Part shown: positions 1 to 8,467 of the stretch, piece after piece
Layout of the letters: every line of letters begins with the position of its first letter
How positions within the stretch are numbered: position 1 is the first letter of the stretch
NCBI RefSeq assembly: GCF_036577625.1
Contig: NZ_JARBDC010000001.1
Location: 124,001 to 188,000, forward strand
Source: Paenibacillus_AB sp036577625
Lineage (GTDB): Bacteria > Bacillota > Bacilli > Paenibacillales > NBRC-103111
Length of the DNA: 64,000 bases
Direction: 5' to 3'
Made by a program: the position numbers and the translations under genes
Notes under the pieces: generated by a model
Told to the model about the DNA's origin: nothing
The model's database searches: none
Seen by the model: only the letters and a program-made list of their open reading frames with translations

Positions 1-1081
1 GCAGGTCGGCGGCGGCCGGATTGACGGCGATGAGCTTGCCTTTGCGGTCGAACGTGCAGATCGGATCGGGATTATGCTCGATCAAATCCGCCGTCTTCCC
101 GTGGAACGTCGGCAGCCGGTGATGCAATTTGAATTCGTACATGTTCAAATCGGCGTCATGGAGCAAATCTTCGATCCGTACGCTCCGGTCGGGCTTCGAG
201 GCGGCGACGCCGACGGAAAAAGAAAGCGACACCGGCGGCGTCCCGTCGCCCATCGCGAACGATTGACCGTTCAGCTCGCCGAGCAGCCGCTCGCGAATGC
301 CTTCGAAAGGAGGCGAATCTTCGACGACGAGGACGAATTCGTCCCCGCCCAATCGGCCGGCGATTCCGTTCACATTATGGACCAGCCCGCGCAAATAGTC
401 CGCGACGTGCAGAATGACTTTATTCCCGACCATATGCCCGTGCGTATCGTTGATTTGCTTGAAAAAATTAAGGTCGATCAGCAGCACGCGGACCGCCTTG
501 CCTTCGTCGATCAGCCGCTGCCCGAACAGCAGCGTCTGCTGCAGCGAAGCAAGCCCGGTGAGCGAATCGATCATGCTGAGGTGGCGGTACTCGTTTCGCT
601 CCCGTTCGAGCTTTCGCGTGTAATGCGCCACTATCGTGTAAGCCATCGCATGGAGCGCGATAAAAAACAGATGCGTCAGCCATTGCTGCCCTTCGGGCGT
701 GTCGGCGTACGCATACAAATTGAGACCGATCGCCAGCGCCGCTGCGAGCGTATACAGCGGACTCGGCAGAAGAAGCGCGTAAAACAGCAATAGCGGATAG
801 GCGGTTAAGAGCAGGGCGAACAAGCCGTCCGGCCGCATAAAGACGATGTACGCCAGCAGGGCGAGGCTGGACAGGCCGTATGCGGCTTTCCGGCGTTTGT
901 TCAGCGCCGCGGCCGCCAGAAGCGACAATGTAAACAGAAGCGAAGCGAGCGACCGGGCAGCATCCGGAATCGCGTCGATGAGCGCGCCGACGCCCGAGAG
1001 CAGCGCGAGAGCGGCAAGCAGCGCTTCCTTTCTCCGGAAGACGGACAAGCGGAACGACCGAAACGCGCGGGTTATGTGCAT
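1..1081 (-). CDS. Membrane-anchored GGDEF (diguanylate cyclase) protein followed by PAS, C-terminus beyond the window
   Basis: Seen: the gene starts at an ATG at 1081 after a GGAAGGGAAG ribosome site and stays open to base 1, so about 360 residues are visible and the C-terminus is missing. Residues about 17-150 hold roughly six hydrophobic helices. A GGDEF domain spans about 165-325 with the exact signature LGGDEFV near residue 245, so the active site looks intact. No RxxD inhibitory site is seen just upstream of it. A PAS-like segment begins near 332. Family knowledge: GGDEF domains make cyclic di-GMP from two GTP at the membrane. The GGDEF-PAS order suggests that an EAL or second signalling domain may lie off the edge. 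A c-di-GMP riboswitch and terminator precede the gene, which implies feedback control. Confidence 0.9.
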   Translation of the reverse strand, partial: MHITRAFRSFRLSVFRRKEALLAALALLSGVGALIDAIPDAARSLASLLFTLSLLAAAALNKRRKAAYGLSSLALLAYIVFMRPDGLFALLLTAYPLLLFYALLLPSPLYTLAAALAIGLNLYAYADTPEGQQWLTHLFFIALHAMAYTIVAHYTRKLERERNEYRHLSMIDSLTGLASLQQTLLFGQRLIDEGKAVRVLLIDLNFFKQINDTHGHMVGNKVILHVADYLRGLVHNVNGIAGRLGGDEFVLVVEDSPPFEGIRERLLGELNGQSFAMGDGTPPVSLSFSVGVAASKPDRSVRIEDLLHDADLNMYEFKLHHRLPTFHGKTADLIEHNPDPICTFDRKGKLIAVNPAAADL

Positions 1082-1230
1082 ATGGTTCTTCCCTTCCGTT
1101 AGGTTTGTCGGTATGCGTCGTTTATGCGGACGTGAGCGATGAGAGACAGCTGCGGAGGCGCGGCGAGGGCTTTCGAGGCTCGATTCCGATACTTTGCCGC
1201 GACCCGGGGGGACGATTAGCTCTGCAAGCT

Positions 1231-1261
1231 AAAAAAAGCCGTACCCGGATTCAGGGACGGC
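1231..1261 (-). terminator. Intrinsic terminator of the c-di-GMP riboswitch leader
   Basis: On the minus strand a GCCGTCCC/GGGTACGGC stem with a short loop is followed by seven T. It lies 30-40 bases after the aptamer and 150 bases before the cyclase start, which is where the expression platform of a transcriptional riboswitch should be. Confidence 0.85.
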
Positions 1262-1289
1262 CGATGGCATGATACGATCAACGCGAACG

Positions 1290-1390
1290 CGAGCGTTTCA
1301 GCAACCCAGCTGTCATAGTTCTGCCGAACCTTAGACCTGTGGCTTTGCGTCCCTGCCTTTCGGCAAGTTTGCCAAACTTCCATTTCCAAT
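1290..1390 (-). promoter_or_regulatory. Cyclic di-GMP-I (GEMM) riboswitch aptamer
   Basis: Read on the minus strand, the leader contains the hallmark blocks of the class-I c-di-GMP riboswitch in order: GGCAAAC, a short hairpin capped by a GAAA tetraloop, GGGACGCAAAGCC, GGTCTAAGG and CTATGACAG (tetraloop-receptor halves CTAAG and TATG), then the closing GGGTTGCTG. The match to the family consensus is strong in both sequence and order. The aptamer is followed by a terminator and then the GGDEF gene, so ligand binding probably decides readthrough into a cyclase that makes the ligand. Whether it is an ON or OFF switch cannot be read with certainty. Confidence 0.92.
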
Positions 1391-1417
1391 TATTTGCTGG
1401 TAGTCTACCTGAACCTT

Positions 1418-1446
1418 AATATACCATACCTTTTCTTTCAACGAAA
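1418..1446 (-). promoter_or_regulatory. Possible promoter of the riboswitch-cyclase transcript
   Basis: TATATT (bases 1418-1423) serves as -10, with TTTCGT (1441-1446) at 17 bases as a weak -35, just upstream of the aptamer. A nearby TTGAAA is badly spaced. Confidence 0.4.
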
Positions 1447-1498
1447 CTAAAAATCGAACGATTCTAATTTTTCTGCAAATCCCGAATGTTCGAACATT

Positions 1499-2338
1499 TT
1501 ACAACACATTCGTATCGGACGAATCGGGCAAAAATCCGCTCTGGCTCACTTTGACCCGTTCCGGCGGGAAATGGCGGCCGAGCGCTTCGACGATGTCCTT
1601 GTACCGTTCGCGATCGTACCATTCCGTATAACCGGTCTTCTCGAACAAGGTCCGGATGCCGAGCTGCTCCGTCCGCCTTCCGGAGCTGCCGTCTCCCATG
1701 AAAAAATCGTCGACGCAAACCCGCCGGGTCGCCGCGGCGATCGTCCCGGCGAACTGCGGGCTGCTCGGCAGCACCGGCGAAACGGCGGCCTGCGTTCGAA
1801 GGCCCGCCTCGGTCAGCTTGCGCAAGGCGGACAAACGGGCGGCGATCGGAGGGGCGGACGGAGTGAACGCCTTCCGTACGGATTCCATGTCGGTTTCTAC
1901 CGTCATGCTGATCCGAACGCGATCCTTCAACCGCAGAAGCAGATCGATATCTCGCGTCACGAGCGGGCTGCGCGTCTGCACGAACAAAAAGTCGGGCGGT
2001 TCGTCCGCCATCGCGGCAAGCAGCGAACGGGTCACGAGCTCCTTCGCCTCCAGCGGCTGGTACGGATCGGTGCTCGACGACATGAAGATCGTTACGGGCC
2101 CTTTCCGTTTCGCCTTGGCCAGCTCGCCGGCGAGCAGCTCCGCCGAGCCGACCTTCACGTCGACCCATTCGCCCCACGGCTCCCGGCGGAACAACGCGAC
2201 CGGCATTTTGCGGACGTAGCAGTACGAGCACGCGAACCCGCAGCCTGCGTACGGATTGAGCGTATGGCTGTAGCCGGTCAAATATCCCGAAGCCGGGTTG
2301 AGCAGCCGCTTCGGCTGCGTGCGGCGGATTTCGATCAT
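1499..2338 (-). CDS. Radical SAM protein of the spore photoproduct lyase-like (Rv2578c-type) family
   Basis: The 279-residue protein has a Cx3Cx2C iron-sulfur motif at about C33, C37 and C40 (CGFACSYC), typical of radical SAM enzymes, followed by SSSTDPYQP and QTRSPLVTRD stretches characteristic of the SPL-like DNA-repair-annotated family. The ATG follows GGAGGGGGAGCG. Its start overlaps the stop of the upstream HAD gene as ATGA, so the two are translationally coupled. Reaction and substrate are unknown; true spore photoproduct lyase is longer and should not be assumed. Cytosolic. Confidence 0.82.
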   Translation of the reverse strand: MIEIRRTQPKRLLNPASGYLTGYSHTLNPYAGCGFACSYCYVRKMPVALFRREPWGEWVDVKVGSAELLAGELAKAKRKGPVTIFMSSSTDPYQPLEAKELVTRSLLAAMADEPPDFLFVQTRSPLVTRDIDLLLRLKDRVRISMTVETDMESVRKAFTPSAPPIAARLSALRKLTEAGLRTQAAVSPVLPSSPQFAGTIAAATRRVCVDDFFMGDGSSGRRTEQLGIRTLFEKTGYTEWYDRERYKDIVEALGRHFPPERVKVSQSGFLPDSSDTNVL

Positions 2339-3018
2339 CGCTCCCCCTCCGTCCGGCCGGACGCCAGCTCCTCGAGCAAGCGGCTCAAATCGAGCCCTTC
2401 CATCGACGCGATTCGTTTGCTGTGCTCGCCGAACGGGAGCGACTCCGTCACCGAGTTCGGGACGATGACGCAGTGAAGCCCGGCGCGCCGCGCCGCCAGC
2501 GCTCCGTTCGGCGAATCCTCGAACGCCAGCGCTTCCTCCGGCAAGACGCCCAGCCGATCGACGGCCTGCACGTACAGCTCCGGATCGGGCTTCACCTTCG
2601 CGACGTAATCCCGCGTGCGAATGACGGAAAAATAGTCGCGGATGGCGAACTTCTCCAAATAGCCGATCACCCACTCGCTCGACGAGCTCGAAGCGAGTCC
2701 GATCGCGAGTCCCAATCGCCGGGCCTGCTCCAAGGTGGAGACGACGCCGGGCCGCAGCTGCTCGCGCTCCATCCGCTCTTCGAACAGCTTGCGGCGCATT
2801 GCGCGGAACCGCTCGCGATCGACCGGATTGCCGACGCGCTGCTCCAAATCGTCGAGCGGATCGAATACGGACAGCATGTCCGTCCCGATCACCTTCGACC
2901 ATCGCTCGAGCGGCAGCTCGGCGCCGTGATGCCGATAAGCTTCCGCGTAGGCGTGATATTCGTTCGTTTCCGTATCCAGAATGAGTCCGTCGAAGTCGAA
3001 CACGAGCGCTTTGATCAT
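2335..3018 (-). CDS. HAD-superfamily phosphatase, beta-phosphoglucomutase-like
   Basis: The 227-residue protein begins ALVFDFDGL, which contains the nucleophile and acid/base aspartates D8 and D10 of haloacid dehalogenase phosphatases. It has a helical cap, ASSSSS as motif II, KVKPDPELY as the lysine motif and FEDSPNG as motif IV. These point to a cytosolic sugar-phosphate phosphatase or phosphoglucomutase-like enzyme; the substrate cannot be deduced. The start is chosen at ATG 3018 with GGAGGG about 11 bases upstream. It is the first gene of a two-gene unit with the radical SAM gene. Confidence 0.85.
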   Translation of the reverse strand: MIKALVFDFDGLILDTETNEYHAYAEAYRHHGAELPLERWSKVIGTDMLSVFDPLDDLEQRVGNPVDRERFRAMRRKLFEERMEREQLRPGVVSTLEQARRLGLAIGLASSSSSEWVIGYLEKFAIRDYFSVIRTRDYVAKVKPDPELYVQAVDRLGVLPEEALAFEDSPNGALAARRAGLHCVIVPNSVTESLPFGEHSKRIASMEGLDLSRLLEELASGRTEGER

Positions 3019-3117
3019 TATCGTTTCAGCCCTCCATGGCGAAAAATCGTTCACAGCCGATGTACGTATTATACAGGAATCGGCATCGTCGTGCATTTCG
3101 GGATATCCGGGCAAACG

Positions 3118-3144
3118 AAAAAAAAGCCGCTTTTCCGGCGGCTC
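3118..3144 (-). terminator. Terminator after spoVK
   Basis: AGCCGC/GCGGCT stem followed by nine T on the minus strand, just downstream of the spoVK stop. Confidence 0.85.
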
Positions 3145-3167
3145 CGTACGGTTGCGGACTTCGTTCG

Positions 3168-4124
3168 CTATCGGCGGTCGACGCGCATGTCTTCCGGCCG
3201 GATGGCCATCAGCTCGTGCCGCCCCGGCGACGAATTCGCGTACTGTCCGAGCAGGCGGACGGCCTGATGGCGAACCGACTTTTCCATCAGGTTGCGGACG
3301 AACCTGGCGTTGCTGAACGCGGACGGATACTGGCTTTTCTCCGCCGCCAGCAACTGGCGCAGCTTCATGACGCTTGCGGGGATGAGCGTATAGTCCCGCT
3401 CCTTGACCATCCATTCGGCGATTTGCACGAGCTGGTCGATCGCATAATCGGGGAAGTCGATCATGATCGGGAAGCGCGACGGAAGACCCGGATTCGTCGC
3501 CAAAAAATAATCCATTTCATCCGAATAGCCTGCCAGAATGAGTACAAACTGATTTTTATAGTCTTCCATCGCTTTCACGAGCGTATCGATCGCTTCTTTG
3601 CCGAAATCTTTTTCGCCTCCTCTCGCCAGGCTGTACGCTTCGTCGATAAACAAAATGCCGCCCATCGCCTTCTTGATCAGCTCGCGCGTTTTCAGGGCCG
3701 TATGGCCGATATATTCGCCGACCAAATCGGCGCGCTCCACTTCGACCAAATGTCCTTTCTGCAGCAAGCCCATCGCGTGAAACAGCTTCGCGACGATTCG
3801 CGCGACCGTCGTTTTGCCGGTTCCCGGATTCCCTTTAAACACCATGTGGTACACCTGCTGCGTCGTCGCCAGCCCCGCGTCGACCCGGTACTGGCCGATC
3901 TGCAGCAGCGCATATATTTCATAGACGAGTTCCTTGACGTTTTCCAAGCCGACCATCTGGTCCAATTCTTTCATAATTTCGGCGAAGGGCCCTTGCGACG
4001 GAACCGCTTTTCCGCCCGTCTGCGGCTCGGCTTCCGATACGGACACCGGCTCTGGAGTGCGCAGCACGACATTGATTTGCCGCGAAGATTTGGGCGTTTC
4101 GCCGGAAACGACTCGAATGCTCAC
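3168..4124 (-). CDS. spoVK: Stage V sporulation protein K, AAA+ ATPase of the CbxX/CfxQ family
   Basis: The protein has Walker A GNPGTGKT at about 98-105, Walker B ILFIDEAYSL, and the blocks ERADLVGEYIGHTA and EKDFGKEAIDTLVK, which are near-identical in Bacillus SpoVK. At about 318 residues it has the family length. The GTG at 4124 is chosen because GAGGTG lies six bases upstream; a GTG nine bases earlier overlaps that ribosome site. Known role: SpoVK is needed late in sporulation for spore maturation in the mother cell, though its biochemical substrate is unclear. No sporulation sigma promoter could be assigned with confidence. Confidence 0.93.
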   Translation of the reverse strand: MSIRVVSGETPKSSRQINVVLRTPEPVSVSEAEPQTGGKAVPSQGPFAEIMKELDQMVGLENVKELVYEIYALLQIGQYRVDAGLATTQQVYHMVFKGNPGTGKTTVARIVAKLFHAMGLLQKGHLVEVERADLVGEYIGHTALKTRELIKKAMGGILFIDEAYSLARGGEKDFGKEAIDTLVKAMEDYKNQFVLILAGYSDEMDYFLATNPGLPSRFPIMIDFPDYAIDQLVQIAEWMVKERDYTLIPASVMKLRQLLAAEKSQYPSAFSNARFVRNLMEKSVRHQAVRLLGQYANSSPGRHELMAIRPEDMRVDRR

Positions 4125-4364
4125 CGGAATCACCTCGTTTTTTTGGATATGCGGGCTTCGATAATTTGGCCCCGCCGTGCGGCGTCGCGAGCGAACCGCA
4201 CGGCGGCCGAATAACCTCTGCCTATAATGTACAAAGCGAGAAGTTGTCCTATGATCGCGGAGTCGAATTTCTTATGAAATTTTGTGCTTGAATCGGCCGG
4301 CAAAAAGCCCCAAAATGAGGAGTAGGAGTTTAATTTTTTTTCATCCGGACTAGGAGTGATGACC

Positions 4365-5651
4365 ATGAAGGAGCGTCTCCTATTCACTTTTTTGCTGATT
4401 GTGGCGATCTATACGATCGTACCGTGGGTGGCGACGCGCATATTTGCTATCGGCGTATTTCGCAGAGGGAAAGTTACGAATCAGGTTGCCCTGACGTTCG
4501 ACGACGGTCCCGATCCGGTCTATACTCCGCTCCTGCTCGATCTGCTACAGAAGCATAAGGCGAAAGCGACTTTTTTTGTGTTGGGGGCCAAGGCCGAGCG
4601 CCATCCCGAATTGATCGAGCGAATGCACCGGGAAGGACATCAGATCGGCATTCATAATTACTCGCACAAGTCGAACTGGTTCATGTCTCCGTGGTCCGTC
4701 CGGAGCAAGCAAGCCGATCGTTCCGCCGAAATCGTCGCTTCCATAACCGGCACGAAGCCCGATTATTATCGTCCGCCGTGGGGGATTTTGAACGTATTCG
4801 ACCTGTTTTTCCTGAAACATTATACGGTCGTGCTCTGGTCGGTTATGCCGAAAGATTGGCGGAGCCGGGTCGGACGGAACAAGCTGAAGTCCAGGCTGCT
4901 GAACACGATCGTGCCCGGGTCGGTCGTACTGCTGCACGACAGCGGCGAAACGTTCGGCGCCGATCGCGACGCTCCGTCCCATATGCTGGATGCGTTGGAC
5001 GACGTATTGTCGCATATGAAGGAGCGGGGTCTCGTGACGGTGCGAGTCGACGAGCTGCTGCAAGCTTCGATGAAGTATCGGCTCGGTTTGTTCAAGCGGG
5101 TGCTCGTCAACGCCTGGATGGCTTGGGAGCGCTGCTTCGTCAAGCTGTTCCACCTGAAATCGGTCGATTCGGATAACCCGCTCGTCAAGCTGCGCGTTCG
5201 CGAATATCAAGGCAGACAGTCGATCGTGCTGCCGGACGGGGAACAAATTCGCAAAGGCGACCTGATTGCGGAAATGCATCTGGACAACTACACGCTGTTC
5301 AAGCTCGGCATCGATTCGCGCAGCACCGTGCAGCTGGCGACGCAGCTGATCCGCCGGACGCGAACGCTCATGCCGGCCATCAGCAAGCTGCTGCTGACCG
5401 ATCCGCAGTACGAGAACGTGAAAGGCTTGTACGGCATCACGATGATCCATCGCGGCTCGAAGCAGCTCGGCTTCGCCGTGTTCGATCTGCCCGAAGGACT
5501 GTTCGCCCGGATGACGCGCACCTATTTGCGGCTGCTGCTGTACGTCGTACATCCGAACGGCAAGGAACGGTTGAAGGAAAAAACCGATCTGCTCGAACCG
5601 AAAATCGTGGCGATTTCCAAAAACGAGCTGAAAACCCGATACATCGCTTAA
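4365..5651 (+). CDS. Membrane-anchored NodB polysaccharide deacetylase with a C-terminal YkoP-like domain
   Basis: The start is the ATG at 4365, eight bases after TAGGAG; GTG 4356 overlaps that site. An N-terminal membrane helix (about 4-25) precedes a NodB homology domain (about 35-230) with TFDDGPD (metal Asp), HNYSHKS (metal His pair), RPPWG and LLHDS, all required motifs. Residues about 235-428 form a second domain resembling the YkoP-like domain, ending without further membrane segments. It probably removes acetyl groups from peptidoglycan or another envelope glycan outside the cell. The gene stands alone on the plus strand between minus-strand neighbours. A TATAAT at 4223-4228 lacks a good -35. 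Confidence 0.85.
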   Translation: MKERLLFTFLLIVAIYTIVPWVATRIFAIGVFRRGKVTNQVALTFDDGPDPVYTPLLLDLLQKHKAKATFFVLGAKAERHPELIERMHREGHQIGIHNYSHKSNWFMSPWSVRSKQADRSAEIVASITGTKPDYYRPPWGILNVFDLFFLKHYTVVLWSVMPKDWRSRVGRNKLKSRLLNTIVPGSVVLLHDSGETFGADRDAPSHMLDALDDVLSHMKERGLVTVRVDELLQASMKYRLGLFKRVLVNAWMAWERCFVKLFHLKSVDSDNPLVKLRVREYQGRQSIVLPDGEQIRKGDLIAEMHLDNYTLFKLGIDSRSTVQLATQLIRRTRTLMPAISKLLLTDPQYENVKGLYGITMIHRGSKQLGFAVFDLPEGLFARMTRTYLRLLLYVVHPNGKERLKEKTDLLEPKIVAISKNELKTRYIA

Positions 5652-5706
5652 CCCGCGGAAACCGGACGAACCGGCCGATATCCGCACTTCTCTTTCCCGC
5701 ATGACG

Positions 5707-5752
5707 AAAAAAAGACGCCCGGGCGATCCGAAAAATCGCAGCGGGCGTCTTC
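5707..5752. terminator. Bidirectional terminator between the deacetylase and DUF218 genes
   Basis: A GACGCCCG/CGGGCGTC stem with an inner GCGAT/ATCGC helix has an A-run on its left (strong T-run for the minus strand) and a weaker T-run on its right. It serves convergent genes. Confidence 0.88.
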
Positions 5753-5755
5753 CTT

Positions 5756-6400
5756 TTACCCTTTCACGGTCAGCATCAGCTTGACTCCGAGCCACTTCGT
5801 ATACGCGAGCGTCTCTCTGAACTTGTGCCACGGCATCCACATCGTTTGCGAATCGGTCAACGCCACGGTCGCTCCGTCCAGTCCGACGAATTCGGCGATA
5901 TCGATCGAGCGGGCGCCGTGATATCGGTGCGTGACGATAATCGGCCGCGTCCATCCTTCGCGGTCCATGATCCGCTTGCTGAACAGCAAATTTTCGTACG
6001 TGCTCGTCGCTTCGTCTTCCCGGATAATCGCTTCCTCCGGTACGCCTCGTTCGACCAAGTAACGCTTCATTCCCTCCGCCTCGGTGATCGTGGCGCCGTT
6101 GTTATCGAGCCCGCCGGATACGATAAGCCGATCCGCGACTCCGCTCTCGTACAAGGCGTAAGCTTTCTCCAGCCGTTCCTTCAGTCCGGGACTGGGTCGG
6201 TCGTTCCATAGCGCCGCCCCGAGCACGATGGCGACCTGGGCCTTCGAAGCGGGGGCGCTCTGCTCCACGGAATGAATCAGCCACTGGATGTATCCGATCC
6301 ACAGCAGGCCCGCGGCGGCCGCCGCGCTCAGGACGATTCCCCATCCTTTTCTTCGTCTGCGGCGCCGCGGCATCGACACGGCATTCGTCATCGGTTTCAT
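5756..6400 (-). CDS. YdcF/SanA-like DUF218 membrane protein
   Basis: The 214-residue protein has a basic N-terminus (six consecutive Arg) and one transmembrane helix (about 20-42), then a DUF218 domain with VLGAALW, the conserved SGG after LIVS, EAEGM, and EDEATSTYENL, a typical block with the conserved Glu and Asn. It is predicted to be anchored with the domain outside. DUF218 proteins are linked to envelope or undecaprenyl-lipid homeostasis in other bacteria, but the reaction here is unknown. ATG with AAGGAG upstream; it follows the esterase gene closely, so the two probably share a transcript. Confidence 0.82.
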   Translation of the reverse strand: MKPMTNAVSMPRRRRRRKGWGIVLSAAAAAGLLWIGYIQWLIHSVEQSAPASKAQVAIVLGAALWNDRPSPGLKERLEKAYALYESGVADRLIVSGGLDNNGATITEAEGMKRYLVERGVPEEAIIREDEATSTYENLLFSKRIMDREGWTRPIIVTHRYHGARSIDIAEFVGLDGATVALTDSQTMWMPWHKFRETLAYTKWLGVKLMLTVKG

Positions 6401-6412
6401 CCCCTGCTCTCC

Positions 6413-7090
6413 TTATGGCGCATCCGTCGTACCGCCTTCCGTCAAAAACGACTCCACCGCCGCGAACAGCGCGTCCGCCTCCCGGTCGAGACAAATCATG
6501 TGCTTCGAGTTCGGAAAATATTCGACGCGCACGACCGACGGAATCGCGTGCGCCAGCACGTTCGCGCTGTACGGATGGACGACGGGGTCCCGGCCGCTCT
6601 GCGCGATGAACGTTGGGGCGCGTATGCCGCTCCAGATCGGCTTCGTCGAACGGATCAGCTGCATGAACTGCACCGTCGCCCGAATCGGCGTATGGTGCAC
6701 CTTGACGAACCGGTTCCAGTCGCCGACCTTGAGCGCCGATCCGATATCCTGCAGCAGGCGGTACGGGCTGACGTAGATGACCGCCGCATTCAGCAGGACG
6801 AGCCGTCGAACCGGATACCGGACGGCAACGTGGGCGGCCAGAGCCCCTCCCATCGAGAAACCGACCAAATCGAACGAACCGTATCGCTTCGCGATGGCCG
6901 CCGCCGCCGCGTCGACCGCCTCGACCCAGTCGTACCATCTTACCCGCCGCAGCTTTTCCGGGTCGCCGTGACCCGGCAGCGTCGGAAGCACGCAGCGATA
7001 CCCGCAGCCTTCCAAATGCCGGGCGAGCGGCTCGAGCTCGAACGGCCCTCCCGTAAAACCGTGAATCCCCAAACATATTTTGCGGTCCAT
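6413..7090 (-). CDS. Alpha/beta hydrolase, carboxylesterase Est30-like
   Basis: The 225-residue cytosolic protein has HGFTGGPFE (oxyanion region) at the N-terminus, the nucleophile elbow GFSMGG (Ser), QSGRDPVV (acid Asp) and SKHMICLD (catalytic His), a complete triad in the monoglyceride lipase/carboxylesterase order. The ATG at 7090 is chosen with GAGG seven bases upstream; ATG 7096 is closer to the site. Natural substrate unknown. It is followed 12 bases later by the DUF218 gene. Confidence 0.84.
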   Translation of the reverse strand: MDRKICLGIHGFTGGPFELEPLARHLEGCGYRCVLPTLPGHGDPEKLRRVRWYDWVEAVDAAAAAIAKRYGSFDLVGFSMGGALAAHVAVRYPVRRLVLLNAAVIYVSPYRLLQDIGSALKVGDWNRFVKVHHTPIRATVQFMQLIRSTKPIWSGIRAPTFIAQSGRDPVVHPYSANVLAHAIPSVVRVEYFPNSKHMICLDREADALFAAVESFLTEGGTTDAP

Positions 7091-7110
7091 CGCCATTCCT
7101 CGCTGACGGA

Positions 7111-7647
7111 TTATTCTTCGACTAGCGCCTGCATATGTTTGTCCGCCACGACCAGCAAATCGAACGAGCCGGTCCGGTATTCGTCCATCACGTGATTCGC
7201 CGTTTTCCAGGCGAGCTCGGCGTCCTCCTGCGTCAGAACGCCGCCGCGCACCGCCTCCTCCAGCCGTTCCTGGTCGATTACGTACAGCTCTCCGCTCGGC
7301 AGGATGACCAAATGCAAAAACAAATCCTCGTACCACGGAATGCCGCCGTCCGAGACGCCTTGGCATTTGCATATCGAGACGACGCGCTGGACGTCCCGAT
7401 TATGCTCGTCGTACATGGCGGTAACCGTATAATGCGCATGCTCGGGAAACAGCTGCAGCCATTTGTAGCCGTTGTCCGCGATGCAGACCTGCCGCCCTTC
7501 GTACTGCTTGTACAGCGGCTCCTTCACCTTCAACAGCTCGACCAGCGTAACCGTCCCGGAAAAGCCGATCGTTTTGACCGGGATGACGGTAAATTCCTTC
7601 TCGACGATTCTCCCCCAATCGGTACGATCCGCATATTTTCGAATCAA
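7111..7647 (-). CDS. DUF402 domain protein (first of two paralogues)
   Basis: The 178-residue protein starts at a TTG with GGAGGAG about ten bases upstream. It has the DUF402 pattern: a beta-rich N-terminal half with GYKWLQLFPEHAHY, then YDEHNRDVQ and the metal-site-like segment WYEDLFLHLVILPSGE followed by DQERLEEA. Family members include nucleoside diphosphate phosphatases (NtdP/YgaC type) and FomD-like hydrolases, so phosphate-ester hydrolysis is plausible but unproven. A related protein sits at 20505-21044 with the same architecture and the matching MFFPEHGRY and YLDLVVLPSGQ motifs. Confidence 0.78.
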   Translation of the reverse strand: MIRKYADRTDWGRIVEKEFTVIPVKTIGFSGTVTLVELLKVKEPLYKQYEGRQVCIADNGYKWLQLFPEHAHYTVTAMYDEHNRDVQRVVSICKCQGVSDGGIPWYEDLFLHLVILPSGELYVIDQERLEEAVRGGVLTQEDAELAWKTANHVMDEYRTGSFDLLVVADKHMQALVEE

Positions 7648-7690
7648 TTCGGTTCGCTCCTCCTCCGCCCGTTCGATGAACGACGCATCT

Positions 7691-8329
7691 CTATTTTTCC
7701 GCGATTTCGATTTTATTGATTTTCACTTCTTTGAGCGGAGAGCTCGGCTCTCCCCTGGCGTCCTGCTTGACCGGCGTTGCCGCGATCTTCTGTACGACGT
7801 CCATGCCCGAGGATACTTGTCCGAAAATCGTGTAGAACGGATTTTTGTTCAAGCTCGCCGCGCAGTCGGGGCCGGTGCAGATGAAAAACTGGCTGCCTCC
7901 CGAATTTTTCGCTCCCGTATTCGCCATGGCGACGATGCCCGGATCGTATTTGTATTTCGTCGTCAGCTCGTCCTCGATCGTGTAACCCGGTCCGCCCATG
8001 CCGGTTCCCGTCGGATCGCCCGTCTGGATCATGAACGTCTTCATAATCCGGTGAAACACGACGTTGTCGTAGTAGCCTTGCCGGGACAAAAAGACGAAAT
8101 TGTTGACCGTCTTCGGCGCCAAATCTTTGAACAAATGGACGGTGAACTTGCCTTCGGTCGTATCGAACACCGCTTCGTACGCTTTGTCCGCCTTCAGCTG
8201 CATCGGCGGCGGGGCGCTCCAGCTCTTGTCGCCTGTTTTCCCGGGCGCGCTTCCGCAGCCCGCCAGAGAGAGCGCAACCGCCGTCGCGACCGCCAGCGCG
8301 CATACCGATTTATGCCACTGCCGCTTCAT
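7691..8329 (-). CDS. Cyclophilin-type peptidyl-prolyl isomerase, lipoprotein
   Basis: The ATG at 8329 gives a 212-residue precursor with a basic, hydrophobic signal and lipobox LAGC at about 24-27, so the mature protein is lipid-anchored outside the membrane. The rest is a bacterial cyclophilin: TTEGKF, VVFHRIMKTFMIQTGDPTGTG (with the catalytic FHRI Arg), MANTG, GGSQFFI and FGQVSSGMDVV. It probably assists folding of exported proteins. GAGGGGGAAG lies upstream. An ATG further upstream would abolish the signal peptide and is rejected. Confidence 0.9.
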   Translation of the reverse strand: MKRQWHKSVCALAVATAVALSLAGCGSAPGKTGDKSWSAPPPMQLKADKAYEAVFDTTEGKFTVHLFKDLAPKTVNNFVFLSRQGYYDNVVFHRIMKTFMIQTGDPTGTGMGGPGYTIEDELTTKYKYDPGIVAMANTGAKNSGGSQFFICTGPDCAASLNKNPFYTIFGQVSSGMDVVQKIAATPVKQDARGEPSSPLKEVKINKIEIAEK

Positions 8330-8426
8330 ACCGAACTTCCCCCTCGCTTCCTTTTTTCTCGCCAAATTATACCACCCGTTCGCCGCGGCGATCAAATGAA
8401 CCGGCCCGCGCCGCGTCCGAACGCAT

Positions 8427-8447
8427 AAAACCCCGCCGAGGCGGGGT
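8427..8447 (-). terminator. Terminator after the ABC operon
   Basis: AACCCCGCC/GGCGGGGTT stem with a three-base loop and TTTTAT on the minus strand, just downstream of the last ABC gene. Confidence 0.82.
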
Positions 8448-8467
8448 TCCGGTGCGAGGGCAAACCG

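Noticed and set aside
4545..5954. 469-codon minus-strand frame over the deacetylase
   Set aside because: The plus strand carries a NodB domain with all motifs; the minus frame is Arg/Gln/Asp-rich without any family pattern.
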